NCBI RefSeq assembly: GCF_004345855.1
Contig: NZ_SLXN01000008.1
Coordinates: 1-64,000 of the forward strand
DNA: 64,000 nucleotides
Source: Sphingomonas sp. BK235
GTDB lineage: Bacteria; Pseudomonadota; Alphaproteobacteria; Sphingomonadales; Sphingomonadaceae
Direction of reading: 5' to 3'
The position numbers and the translations under genes were made by a program. Below the pieces are notes generated by a model that made no database searches, was not told the DNA's origin, and saw only the letters and a list, made by a program, of their open reading frames with translations. Each line of letters starts with the position of its first letter. The first letter of the stretch is position 1. Shown piece by piece: positions 24,137-32,360 of this stretch.

Positions 24137-24586
24137 ATGCAGCACGTACGTAACCTCAGCTCGCCAGTTTGCGGCTACTGCCGAACGCCATTTAAGCCGT
24201 GGCCACCGGGAGGCCTCATTGAGCCCTGCCAATCATGCAAGCGGCCGTCTGCTTTCATCACGATTTCTTGGGCTCGACCAAGCCGCATATTGGTCACTGG
24301 TCTGCTGAGCGCCGGGACGTCCCTCTACGGTACTGCCACATTGAGCTTGGTCCTAGCGTTCATAATCGCCCCCTCCTCCGCTCGCGAGTTTGTTAAAGCC
24401 TTCACCCTCCTCCTTTTTCTCATCGGATCGGTGCTCGCGGTGGACGGCATACTAGCCTTGCGGACGGGCGTTGATTTGACCTGGCGCCGGCTACGGTATC
24501 GAACGGCAGCGAAGATGATGGGCGCCGGCAAGCTCGCTGCCTCTGCGTTCGCACTCATGCTGGTGCTTACGGGTATCAGCATCTAA
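24137..24586 (+). CDS. Membrane protein with N-terminal zinc-ribbon-like motif
   Basis: A 149-residue protein. CGYCRTPFKPWPPGGLIEPC followed by QSCK forms a CxxC...CxxC zinc ribbon (about residues 12-34). Three or four membrane helices follow (LVTGLLSAGTSLYG, LSLVLAFIIAPS, FTLLLFLIGSVLAVDGILAL, LAASAFALMLVLTGIS). No family recognised. It ends where the iteron field before parA begins. Confidence 0.55.
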   Translation: MQHVRNLSSPVCGYCRTPFKPWPPGGLIEPCQSCKRPSAFITISWARPSRILVTGLLSAGTSLYGTATLSLVLAFIIAPSSAREFVKAFTLLLFLIGSVLAVDGILALRTGVDLTWRRLRYRTAAKMMGAGKLAASAFALMLVLTGISI

Positions 24587-24607
24587 TCAGCTGAACAGGT
24601 ATGTGGA

Positions 24608-24985
24608 AATACCCGGTATTTGCGATTATCCGGTTAGCTACCTGGTTCAAGATCGAACCCTACTGCTTACGCGTGAGCTAGATGCGGGCTCGTGTCGGCG
24701 CTTGAACCCTCAAACGCGCGTCGCCGAACCTCATGCGATCGGCATCAATCCGGACCTTCGCCCACGGGTACGCCAGGTTACCGGATAGGCACAGCGACCG
24801 GATAAGCCGCCTTACCGGATTTGAGCGAAAATCGGGTTGCGGCACGAACCCGGTAGCGTCTATTACCTGATTAGCGAAGTTACCGGGTGGGCTAGGGAAC
24901 CGGGTACGTTCTCTAATCCGGTGCTTAGTGGCACCCCGCTGTTACCGGGTAAAACGGATTATCCGGTTAGCGATCGGTTGAGTTT
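24608..24985. repeat. Iteron field upstream of parA, probable centromere and operator
   Basis: About a dozen copies of a CCGGTTA-type element on both strands across this gene-free stretch. Examples are TACCCGGTA (24610), TTATCCGGTTA, GGTTACCGGATA (24777), GACCGGATAA, TTACCGGAT, ACCCGGTA, TTACCGGGT, AACCGGGTA, AATCCGGT and TTACCGGGTAA. A 15-bp unit GATTATCCGGTTAGC occurs exactly twice (24624-24638 and 24957-24971), the second just before the parA ribosome site. This is the normal form of a type Ib parS/operator bound by a small RHH protein. Confidence 0.75.
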
Positions 24986-24996
24986 GAGGAGGTTGG

Positions 24997-25665
24997 ATGC
25001 CGACGATTGCCATAGCGTCGCCAAAGGGTGGCGCCGGGAAGAGCACAACAGCGGTCATCCTTGCGACACAGCTGGCTCATGCCGGCGTTCCGGTCACTCT
25101 GCTCGACTGCGACCCGAACCGATCTGTCAGCCTGTGGGCTTCTCGGGGCCGGCGACCGGAGCGTATCAAAGTCATCGCTGAGGTAAGCGAGTCCACCATC
25201 ATCAAGACGATCAAAGAAAATGATCGCGACGGGCATATCGTGGTTGTGGATCTGGAGGGCGTGGCATCTCGCCTGATGTCACGCGCCATATCTCAGGCCG
25301 ACCTCGTTCTTACGCCGATGAGGGCGACGACGCTCGACGCTACCGTCGGCTCGCGTACGGTTGCTCTGATACAAGAAGAAGAGGAGGCACTAGGTCGGGC
25401 GATACCGCTATCTGTCGTCTTTACGATGACGAAGACTGTCAAGTCTAAGCAGCACTCTGGTATCGCAGCCTCGTTGAGAGGGCAGGGTGTCCACGTTATC
25501 GAGCCCGATCTTCTAGAACGTGCAGCATTCTCGAGCCTGTTCGAATTTGGCGGGGATCTTTATACGATGCCACCCCAGGGCAACGCAGACGCGGCCCGCA
25601 ACAACGCCGAGCAATTCGCCAAAGCGGTTATGAAACGCCTGATGGAGGGCCTGAACAATGAGTGA
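24997..25665 (+). CDS. parA: ParA family partition ATPase
   Basis: A 222-residue Walker-type ATPase with the deviant Walker A SPKGGAGKST (about residues 8-17), the A' motif LLDCDPN and Walker B VVVDLEG. The size and the lack of an N-terminal DNA-binding domain place it with short (type Ib) ParA proteins. It would segregate the plasmid together with the RHH protein encoded next, which overlaps by 8 bp. GAGGAGG precedes ATG 24997. Expression is probably repressed by the RHH partner acting on the iterons directly upstream. Confidence 0.92.
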   Translation: MPTIAIASPKGGAGKSTTAVILATQLAHAGVPVTLLDCDPNRSVSLWASRGRRPERIKVIAEVSESTIIKTIKENDRDGHIVVVDLEGVASRLMSRAISQADLVLTPMRATTLDATVGSRTVALIQEEEEALGRAIPLSVVFTMTKTVKSKQHSGIAASLRGQGVHVIEPDLLERAAFSSLFEFGGDLYTMPPQGNADAARNNAEQFAKAVMKRLMEGLNNE

Positions 25666-25954
25666 TGCCCCGTTCAGCATCGACCTGACCCGCCTGAAGA
25701 GCGTGGGCAAACGGACGGACGAGCGTACGGTGGCCGCCGCGGACGCGACCGCCGCAGACCATGGCTTCGTCGCCCGCACAAGCCCGACCGGACGCAGAGG
25801 GCGCCAGCCAAGTCCCCGGACTGGTCAGGTCCACGCCAAGGTGTTGCCGCATGTCTCCGACGCAATCGCCAATGAGGCTCAACGCCGGGGTGTCACTCAG
25901 GGCGTCATAATCGAGGAGGCTTGGGAGCTCTACCTCAACCGGATCGACGAGTGA
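25658..25954 (+). CDS. Small ribbon-helix-helix partition partner (ParB/ParG-like)
   Basis: A 98-residue basic protein overlapping parA by 8 bp. The N-terminal 55 residues look flexible and Arg/Thr-rich, the kind of tail that stimulates ParA. The C-terminal part is a ribbon-helix-helix fold: strand VHAKVLP, helix HVSDAIANEAQRRG, then VTQGVIIEEAWELYLNRID. Role: binding the iteron arrays on both sides and loading ParA. No sequence identity to a named ParG is claimed. Confidence 0.75.
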   Translation: MSDAPFSIDLTRLKSVGKRTDERTVAAADATAADHGFVARTSPTGRRGRQPSPRTGQVHAKVLPHVSDAIANEAQRRGVTQGVIIEEAWELYLNRIDE

Positions 25955-25969
25955 GGCAGGCCGCTACAC

Positions 25970-26011
25970 ACCGGATTATCAAGGTTATCCGGTAATCGGA
26001 GTAATCCGGTT
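25970..26011. repeat. Iteron cluster downstream of the partition genes
   Basis: Four elements of the same type in 42 bp: ACCGGATTATC, GGTTATCCGGTAATC, and GTAATCCGGTTT on alternating strands. The partition operon is therefore bracketed by its likely binding sites. Confidence 0.7.
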
Positions 26012-26049
26012 TGTGGTCGATCGGTGACCCCGAGACAGAGAGATGGATG

Positions 26050-26490
26050 TCACCGAGCGGGAGCGACCGTCTCCATGTGTCGTCCTAGCTGGCTGCCCAA
26101 TATCCGGGCCTCACGGTCGATCTGGTCTTCCATCATAACCCAGATCGCCTTCGCGGCGATGCAGTAGCCCTGCGGATCACTCCGAATATGTCCGTCCGAC
26201 CAAGTCGCAATATGCTCGTCGGATAGGAGGCGCCGTGCTCTGAACGCGACTAGAAAATCGGCAAGGTCCAAGCGGCTCTGTTCGTCGGCGCCCTCTAGGA
26301 GGAACGGAGAGACGACATCGCTAATGAACTCCGACCTACGGCGGCTTGCCGACGTGAGATCCAAGCGGGCGAGGCTCAGACCAGCTATGTCCCGACAACC
26401 CTCTTCGCAATGCCGTTGAATCTCGGCGATGCCAGCTCTGATGGTTTGATGATGCCTCTCCAGTGTCTGAAGCATCTCGGCACCCTGCAT
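26050..26490 (-). CDS. Hypothetical helical protein, 146 aa
   Basis: Starts at ATG 26490 with AAGAGGTTCGGTC upstream; the frame is open further but lacks a ribosome site there. All helical, with LQTLERHHQTIRAGIAEIQR and HCEEGCRDIAGLSLARLDL near the start and DEHIATWSDGHI in the middle. His and Glu are frequent, but the hemerythrin spacing is not met. No family recognised. Divergent from 26707. Confidence 0.5.
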   Translation of the reverse strand: MQGAEMLQTLERHHQTIRAGIAEIQRHCEEGCRDIAGLSLARLDLTSASRRRSEFISDVVSPFLLEGADEQSRLDLADFLVAFRARRLLSDEHIATWSDGHIRSDPQGYCIAAKAIWVMMEDQIDREARILGSQLGRHMETVAPAR

Positions 26491-26706
26491 GACCGAACCT
26501 CTTACCTTCGACTGTGGCGACCCGTCGTGTGGCATTATGGTTACTAAGAGAGGCTTGAACCTCCCACACTGACGATAGCAACTCTTGTGACGCCACCTAG
26601 GACTAATGGCTAGAGGCGTTTTTTGCACATGCGATCGGTAAGAAAACCTGTCCCAAAATAGGCTAAGCCAGGTGAACAGCGGAAGCCTGACCCATAGGAG
26701 CAGAAG

Positions 26707-27489
26707 ATGGAGTTATCCGACGATGACGCAACGCTGCTCGATGATGCGGGCAGATGGGCGTCACCATTCGCTTGGACCTTCTTCGAGGTGCTACCTAAGG
26801 ACGGAACGCGTTGGGGGCGTACGCTCGTCGCGATCGGGACGGCGGAAACGGAAGGCAGTTCCGGACCCAGACACCAGGCTCTCGTTGTCGATATAGGGGA
26901 GACAACGCCGCAGCTCCCACACGTTATGACAGGTGAGGGGAGGGTAGTGCGCCGAGGTTGGGTGAAGGTTACAACGGGCGATGTCATGATCCATCGTGCC
27001 GCGCTGCGCGGGCGTGGCCTCGGCTACCTCGTCCTGAATGCCTCGATTAGATGGGCCCAGCTGCACCACCGGGACGCTGCAGTGGAGCCGATCACGCTGG
27101 TGCGGGCCGCGAATAGCAGCGATGAAGAGTGGAGCCATGAGCTCGCAAAGCTGACGGGCTTCTATGGCCGCTTCGGCTTCCGTTGGCGCTCCCCCCCGAT
27201 CGAGGCAGCCGTGCGGCACTATCCCTCAGAACCGATGATGGTCTCGGACCTGACCACGGTCGACGAGGCGACGTTGCCTTTGATCCGACGGATCGACATG
27301 CCGGCCAGTCTCACGCGCATCCTACAGCGCCTTCACGACGGAGCTGACGATCGCGAGACGATCAAGGCCCTTGGTATCGCTCTTCGAGATAAGCGCGAGA
27401 GGTGGCGTATCGTCGGCTACCGGCTTAATTGGTTTGGTTGGGCTGTAGCCCTCGTGATCGGATGGGTCGCCCGGCAAGCAATAGGGTAA
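26707..27489 (+). CDS. GNAT-like acetyltransferase with C-terminal membrane helix
   Basis: A 260-residue protein. A GNAT-type acetyl-CoA loop is seen as HRAALRGRGLGYLVLNASIR (about residues 96-115), and a later LTGFYGRFGFRW resembles the FYxxxGF end motif of the fold. The last 25 residues form one membrane helix (WFGWAVALVIGWVARQ), so the enzyme would be tethered to the inner membrane. Acceptor unknown. Membrane-tethered GNATs are uncommon. It stands alone before the ABC-3C operon and may or may not belong to it. Confidence 0.6.
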   Translation: MELSDDDATLLDDAGRWASPFAWTFFEVLPKDGTRWGRTLVAIGTAETEGSSGPRHQALVVDIGETTPQLPHVMTGEGRVVRRGWVKVTTGDVMIHRAALRGRGLGYLVLNASIRWAQLHHRDAAVEPITLVRAANSSDEEWSHELAKLTGFYGRFGFRWRSPPIEAAVRHYPSEPMMVSDLTTVDEATLPLIRRIDMPASLTRILQRLHDGADDRETIKALGIALRDKRERWRIVGYRLNWFGWAVALVIGWVARQAIG

Positions 27490-27617
27490 CGGGAACGGTC
27501 TCGCGGACCATGCCGGCGAGGGGCGCTTGTGATTGAATTGGAGGGGATATCGCACGTGTTCGCGTCGTGCGGGTTGCATCGAGCGCCAGGTTGTAGCTTT
27601 GTAAAAGGCAAGGTCCG

Positions 27618-28751
27618 ATGACGAGCGAAAACCTCCCTATGAAGCCAGCTGCGGCCCTCCTGCAGGACGTTGACCGGCCATCAGTATGGCCGAACGCAAA
27701 TGCGCGGCTGCTGGGGCTTGGAGTTGGGCTGCCGGTCAAGCCCCTTGACCGACTGGCGCAATTCAGTGCTGCCGAGTTCGAGCGGTTCACGTTGGAATGG
27801 GCAACCGACTATCTTGCGGCGAAGGTGCCCGGCATCGAACAGGTTCAACAGCGAGGCGGGGCCGGCGACAAGGGGCGAGATGTCGTCGTTTGGCTCGATC
27901 CGATCGGAGCGAGCCCGAGGCGCTGGAGCCTCTATCAATGCAAGCACTACAAAACCCGGTTGGGATGGGGTTCCGCCGCAACAGAAATCGGCAAGCTGCT
28001 TTTCTACAATCAGCGCGGTGACTACGCGGCGCCTGTTGAATACTGGTTTGTCACCCACCTGGGGGTGACATCGGATCTCCAGGACAAGCTTGATGATCCC
28101 GCCGCTTTGAAAAAAAGCATTATAGCCGACTGGGACAAGTACTGCCGCGACGAAATTCGCAAGGATCCTGTTCCATTGGATCAGGTTTTGCGGGATCATA
28201 TCGCAACCTTCGATTTTACCATATTCAAGGTCAAGCAGCCGCTAGAGTTGTTGAATGAGCACGCTCAAACCCGTTACCACCTGACAGTGTTCGGCCTGCC
28301 TCTGATTGAGCGGATCGTACCTAAGGCTCCTCCGTCGTCAGTGGCGCCAACCGAGACGGTGTATATAAGCAAACTGCTGGCAGCGATCAGCGAAGGTGTT
28401 GGAGCGGCAATCGCCGATGAGGCGGGGTTGGCGCTGCATAAAAAGGAAGCGGCCCTCTTTCGAAGGTCTCGCCTGACCTTCTATTGTGCCGAGAATCTGC
28501 GAGAGCTTGCTCGCGACAGCATGGCGAATGTGGAATTCTTTGACAGTCTTTTACAGGAATTCGCCGATGGCCTATATCATACGTATAACGCGCCAGCTAC
28601 GAGCGGGCTGTCCCGCTTGAGCGCTACCGTCCAGGCGGCACAGAGCCTGCAGCTGACCGGACATATGCTCAATCCCCATGTCGTCGCCAACGACCGTGAG
28701 GGTATGTGTCATCAGCTCGCCAACGAAGATATCGCTGAGTGGGTGAGCTAG
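27618..28751 (+). CDS. ABC-3C system effector with N-terminal Mrr-like nuclease domain
   Basis: A 377-residue first component of an ABC-three-component system. The N-terminal part (about residues 50-150) is a PD-(D/E)xK nuclease-like domain: FERFTLEWATDYLAAK, RGGAGDKGRDVVVWLD (D88) and YQCKHYKT (Q107, K109). The C-terminal part (about 255-377) would be the dedicated ABC-3C C-terminal domain, which couples the effector to the other components. Families of this type are known from comparative genomics as conflict and defence systems. It starts the operon; the middle component follows after 5 bp. Base composition is lower in GC than the neighbouring transfer genes. Confidence 0.8.
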   Translation: MTSENLPMKPAAALLQDVDRPSVWPNANARLLGLGVGLPVKPLDRLAQFSAAEFERFTLEWATDYLAAKVPGIEQVQQRGGAGDKGRDVVVWLDPIGASPRRWSLYQCKHYKTRLGWGSAATEIGKLLFYNQRGDYAAPVEYWFVTHLGVTSDLQDKLDDPAALKKSIIADWDKYCRDEIRKDPVPLDQVLRDHIATFDFTIFKVKQPLELLNEHAQTRYHLTVFGLPLIERIVPKAPPSSVAPTETVYISKLLAAISEGVGAAIADEAGLALHKKEAALFRRSRLTFYCAENLRELARDSMANVEFFDSLLQEFADGLYHTYNAPATSGLSRLSATVQAAQSLQLTGHMLNPHVVANDREGMCHQLANEDIAEWVS

Positions 28752-28756
28752 GCGTC

Positions 28757-29260
28757 ATGCCCGCACCGATCGCGCGGCGGGGCGCCCGCATATTCAATTC
28801 CCCGCTCGAGTACGGGCTCCGGATGCTCTTTGTCCTGGCGGCTTATAACGACCGACGCGCCGACCTGCAGCGCCTGATATCATTCGACTATCTAATGGTT
28901 CACTCCGGCGATGCCGATGGGCCCGCCAGCCTCCATCCAGCAGTGCCCTTTCGGGGCGGCGAGCTGCTGGTCAAGCGGAATGTCTTGAGCATTGGGCTAA
29001 ATCGTATGTTCTCACGAGAGTTGATTGAGAAACGCTTTGACACCAGCGGGATCAGTTACGGAGCAACGCAACTTACCGGTCCCTTTCTGGACCTTCTCAA
29101 GAGCACATATGCCAACCAACTTCGCGAGCGGGCACAATGGCTGATCGCTGCGTTCGGAGATCTGGACGACCGCGAGCTTGATGCTTTCATGTCCGAGAGA
29201 GTCGGGCGCTGGGGAGCAGAATTTAACCGCGTCGGCGCACTTGAGAGGCTGATACTTTAA
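28757..29260 (+). CDS. ABC-3C system middle component 2
   Basis: A 167-residue protein with the signature of middle component type 2: FNSPLEYGLRMLFVLAAYN (residues 13-31) and LQRLISFDYLMVHSGD (38-53). This looks like a winged-helix-derived connector between effector and ATPase. ATG 28757 is preferred; an in-frame GTG at 28739 overlaps the previous gene. The stop is 2 bp from the ATPase start. No enzymatic motif. Confidence 0.85.
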   Translation: MPAPIARRGARIFNSPLEYGLRMLFVLAAYNDRRADLQRLISFDYLMVHSGDADGPASLHPAVPFRGGELLVKRNVLSIGLNRMFSRELIEKRFDTSGISYGATQLTGPFLDLLKSTYANQLRERAQWLIAAFGDLDDRELDAFMSERVGRWGAEFNRVGALERLIL

Positions 29261-29262
29261 CG

Positions 29263-31104
29263 ATGATCCATGTTCGCCGCATATTGCTTAAAGGGCCGGG
29301 TGTTCCGGATGCCGACGTTCGTTTTGATCGTGGCGGCAACGTCCTGGCGGGTGCGTCCGACACCGGCAAAAGCCTGTTGCTGCATTGCCTCGACTATATC
29401 CTTGGATCCGACAAGCTGCGTAAGCGCGTTGCCGAGATCGAGACTTACGCCACCTTATTTGTTGAATTTGGCAATAGCAGAGGCGAGGCGCTTAGTCTCA
29501 GGCGAGCACTATCAGGCGGCAATCTTGCCGTGTACGATCAGACGATCGATCAGATAAACGGCTCGGGTCAAACCATCAGTCCGCGGCGATACGGAAAATC
29601 AGTTGGCCCAGATGTCACCTCGGTTCTATTTCCGTTTGCTGGCATCCCGGAAGCGCAATTGCGGAGCAACGACCAAGGAAAGGTCCAGCGCCTTACGATC
29701 CGCACATTGTTGCCGATCTTTTTAGTTGATGAAATATCGGTCATAGCCGAACAGTCACCCGTCTTGGGAGAGACTGGTTTTGGTGACACAGCCCGTAAGC
29801 GGATGCTCTCTTTTCTTTTGACCGGAAAGGACGACGCGGGCGTCGTCGCGGACGAGAAACGTGAGATTGTAAGTGCCCGACTAGCTGCGAAATTGGGAGT
29901 TATCGATGATCTAATTGCGCCGCTCCAAAAGCGTCTGGATGGATTGCGACAACAAGACTCGGTGGAATCAGTCGAGCGGCTCGATGCCGCGATTGAGCAA
30001 ACGCGTGCGGCGCTCCACACCGTGGAGATCGAGCGTGAGAACCTTCAAGAGGCGCGATCAACAGCGGCCGAGGAGTTGGATCATGCCAACTCGCAGATCG
30101 TTGCAATTGACGAGCTACTTGCACGATATGAGCTTCTCGACGAGCGCTACAGCTCTGATCTGGAGCGATTAGATTTTGTAGCCGAAGGGGTGCAGTTCTT
30201 CGAACAGCTTCAAGATGTCACCTGTCCGCTATGTGATCAGGTTATGACGGGGAACCACGTTCATATCGCTGACGAACGTGGCACGACAATCTACGACGCG
30301 GCGAGAGCAGAAGCGGCCAAAATCCTAGCGCAGCGAGATGATCTCGGCGCTGCCATTGCGGATTTGGAAGGTCGTAGGAACGCGCACGTCACGGCTGCTA
30401 AGACGCTGGCAACGACCCTTGAGCGCCTGGAAACTGAGCTCCGATCTGACCTCGCCCCAAGATTGCGGGGCGACGTTGAGCGGCTTGAGCAGCTTTCCGA
30501 CCGGCGCCTTCAGCTCGAAACGCTCCGCAATGATTTCGACCAGTACGAAAGCTTGTTGTTGCTCCGCCAGCGGATCGAGGCTGCCGGCAGCGATAATCGG
30601 CCGAAGTCCCGCGAGTGGGAACCTCTTCCAGCGGCGGCTCTGCTAGCCTTGTGCCGTCAAGTCGAAGGTGTTCTGAAAGAGTGGCGTTGGAAGTCGCCCG
30701 AGCCGAGGGTCGAATTCGATCAACAGGCCTACGATATCGTCGTTGATGGACAGGCTAGGCAGTCACACGGCAAGGGCGTGCGCGCACTTCTGTATTCAGC
30801 CTTCGTGGTAGGCCTACTTCGCTATTGCGCAGCAAATAAGCGGCCGCATCCTGGATTTATCGTGATCGACTCACCACTTACGTCATACAAGCGGGGGAGA
30901 GACGTAAGTGCTGCCGACGGCGTGGACTCCGGTCTAGAGGCTGGATTCTGGTCCTCCCTCCCGGTTACGTCCAAGGACGTACAGATCATCGTGATTGAAA
31001 ACAAGGAGCCTCCGAAGAGCGTTCAAGCTGGAACACACTACGAGTGGTTCGCCGGCACAGACGCAAAGGACGGCGACCGCATGGGCTTCGTACCACCAGC
31101 TTGA
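29263..31104 (+). CDS. ABC-3C system Rad50/SMC-like ATPase
   Basis: A 613-residue ABC ATPase. Walker A is AGASDTGKSLLL (K36). A long central coiled coil (about 190-460) carries a zinc-hook-like CPLC (C321, C324) near its middle. The C-terminal lobe has a signature-like SHGKGVRALLYSAF and Walker B GFIVIDSPL (D536), with Pro in place of the usual Asp-Glu pair, as in related DUF3732-type ATPases. It presumably senses an invader-related DNA or nucleoprotein state and switches on the nuclease-type effector. It ends the three-gene operon. Confidence 0.87.
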   Translation: MIHVRRILLKGPGVPDADVRFDRGGNVLAGASDTGKSLLLHCLDYILGSDKLRKRVAEIETYATLFVEFGNSRGEALSLRRALSGGNLAVYDQTIDQINGSGQTISPRRYGKSVGPDVTSVLFPFAGIPEAQLRSNDQGKVQRLTIRTLLPIFLVDEISVIAEQSPVLGETGFGDTARKRMLSFLLTGKDDAGVVADEKREIVSARLAAKLGVIDDLIAPLQKRLDGLRQQDSVESVERLDAAIEQTRAALHTVEIERENLQEARSTAAEELDHANSQIVAIDELLARYELLDERYSSDLERLDFVAEGVQFFEQLQDVTCPLCDQVMTGNHVHIADERGTTIYDAARAEAAKILAQRDDLGAAIADLEGRRNAHVTAAKTLATTLERLETELRSDLAPRLRGDVERLEQLSDRRLQLETLRNDFDQYESLLLLRQRIEAAGSDNRPKSREWEPLPAAALLALCRQVEGVLKEWRWKSPEPRVEFDQQAYDIVVDGQARQSHGKGVRALLYSAFVVGLLRYCAANKRPHPGFIVIDSPLTSYKRGRDVSAADGVDSGLEAGFWSSLPVTSKDVQIIVIENKEPPKSVQAGTHYEWFAGTDAKDGDRMGFVPPA

Positions 31105-31186
31105 TTAATCCCAGAGCGGGAACAATACTGCTCTGGCCTCCTGAAAGCTGTCACCCACATCCGCTTGGCGGGCATGAAGCCGGCCC

Positions 31187-31738
31187 TCATCTCTGAGGGT
31201 CGTTGCTATCAACCCACCAGATTTGATTGGTCTCAAAGGGGATGAATGACGTCGAGCCCTTATCCTCCACGGCGTTTTCGTAACACAGGGCGTCGTAGCC
31301 AACTGCCTGAAGCTCGTCCGCGAATGGCCGCATAGATAGTTGCCACTTCATGGCGCTGTAGCGCGATCCCGCTCCTTGCCACTTTACCGCGTCCGTAGTG
31401 ATCCGATCGAGGATCCTCTGTAGCGCGTGCGCGTCGATGGCTCCTTCTTGGACGGCGTGCATCGCCAATTGGCTAACCTGATTGGAGCTGGAATTGTCGT
31501 AAGTTGTCCACGGCCTCTTGATAGCGAGCCATACCTCGACGAACCTATGCTTCGACTGGCGATGATACGAGCGATCCGTCGCTGCCTGCAGTGTTCCGAA
31601 ATGTGGGAATGGCTCGAATTCGTCGAACTCGATGGCTGTCGCATGGAAGAACGTCTGATACACGGGTGCGGCGCTTATCGACCCATCTACCCAGGTCTCG
31701 AACCCGTTGTTGAGCTGATCCTGCGAAGGTTTTGTCAT
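31187..31738 (-). CDS. Putative ADP-ribosyltransferase-fold protein
   Basis: A 183-residue protein with the layout of ART (PolyVal-like) domains: VYQTFFHATAIEFDEFEPFP near the start (compare VYHGTxxxFxxF), a middle strand VEVWLAIKRPWTTYD, and the end GYDALCYENAVEDKGSTSFI followed by PFETNQIWWV. The usual GYDG(V/I) and F-x-P-xQI ending is clear. The catalytic triad is not obvious by eye. It converges with the ABC-3C operon, 82 bp after the ATPase stop. It could be a toxin, a phage-derived enzyme or an extra conflict module. Confidence 0.6.
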   Translation of the reverse strand: MTKPSQDQLNNGFETWVDGSISAAPVYQTFFHATAIEFDEFEPFPHFGTLQAATDRSYHRQSKHRFVEVWLAIKRPWTTYDNSSSNQVSQLAMHAVQEGAIDAHALQRILDRITTDAVKWQGAGSRYSAMKWQLSMRPFADELQAVGYDALCYENAVEDKGSTSFIPFETNQIWWVDSNDPQR

Positions 31739-31895
31739 GCTGTTTGGGCTCGTTGTAAAAGAAGCTGCTCGAACCCTTCGGCCGATGAAGATGGCCTAGA
31801 GGTGCCCGCGTGGAGGATCGGATCTTACCATTTGCCGCGATAAAACGCCTTTGAGAAGCCGGACATCGAGTTAATATGGCTATCGGGAGGGACAC

Positions 31896-32177
31896 TCAGA
31901 CCCCTTCGACGTCCAGGCTGGCGAACGGATCGCGCGCGTAGATGTCCTTCTCGACATAGACGCCGAAGAAGCGGCTGGCTTCGTCGCGGCTGACGCCCAA
32001 GGTCGTCTTCGTCAGGTCGTTGATGCCGATTGAGAAGAGCTCACCCGTTCCGCGTTCGCGCCGGGCGGGCAGCGCGGTGCGCGGCAGTTCAATCATCGTG
32101 CCGACGAGAAACGCGATCGTCCGCCCGCACTCGTCGAAGACCACCCTCGCTGCGGCGTCGACGACCGCCATCATCAA
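31896..32177 (-). CDS. Hypothetical protein, possibly 5'-truncated
   Basis: A 93-residue product from ATG 32177. The same frame is open upstream to a TAG near 32307 and looks coding there too (for example LLIPLVGTKRVAQLMMAVVD) but has no good start. The gene therefore may have lost its 5' end, at about the place where the resolvase control region begins. C-terminal part: SRDEASRFFGVYVEKDIYAR. No family recognised. Confidence 0.45.
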   Translation of the reverse strand: MMMAVVDAAARVVFDECGRTIAFLVGTMIELPRTALPARRERGTGELFSIGINDLTKTTLGVSRDEASRFFGVYVEKDIYARDPFASLDVEGV

Positions 32178-32281
32178 CTGCGCTACTCGCTTGGTGCCGA
32201 CCAGCGGGATCAGGAGATCGGTTTGCCTACGTATCGTGGGGGTATACCCTGGCAGTACACTATCGGTGGAACAGCTTTGCC

Positions 32282-32314
32282 GTTCAATCAGGGTCGTTCG
32301 CAGCTATATTGAAC
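32282..32314. promoter_or_regulatory. Inverted repeat upstream of tnpR, candidate res/operator site
   Basis: GTTCAAT (32282-32288) and ATTGAAC (32308-32314), 47 bp before the resolvase ATG. A further TTGAAC lies at 32342-32347. Serine resolvases bind paired sites just upstream of their genes; the placement fits, the assignment is inference. Confidence 0.4.
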
Positions 32315-32360
32315 ATTTGGCCGAGTGGGTCTAGAAGCTGGTTGAACAGAAAGGAGTATC

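Noticed and set aside
24608..24985. CRISPR-like reading of the repeated CCGGTTA elements
   Set aside because: Elements are about 9-15 bp, occur on both strands and at irregular spacing; this fits iterons, not a CRISPR array. No cas gene is present.
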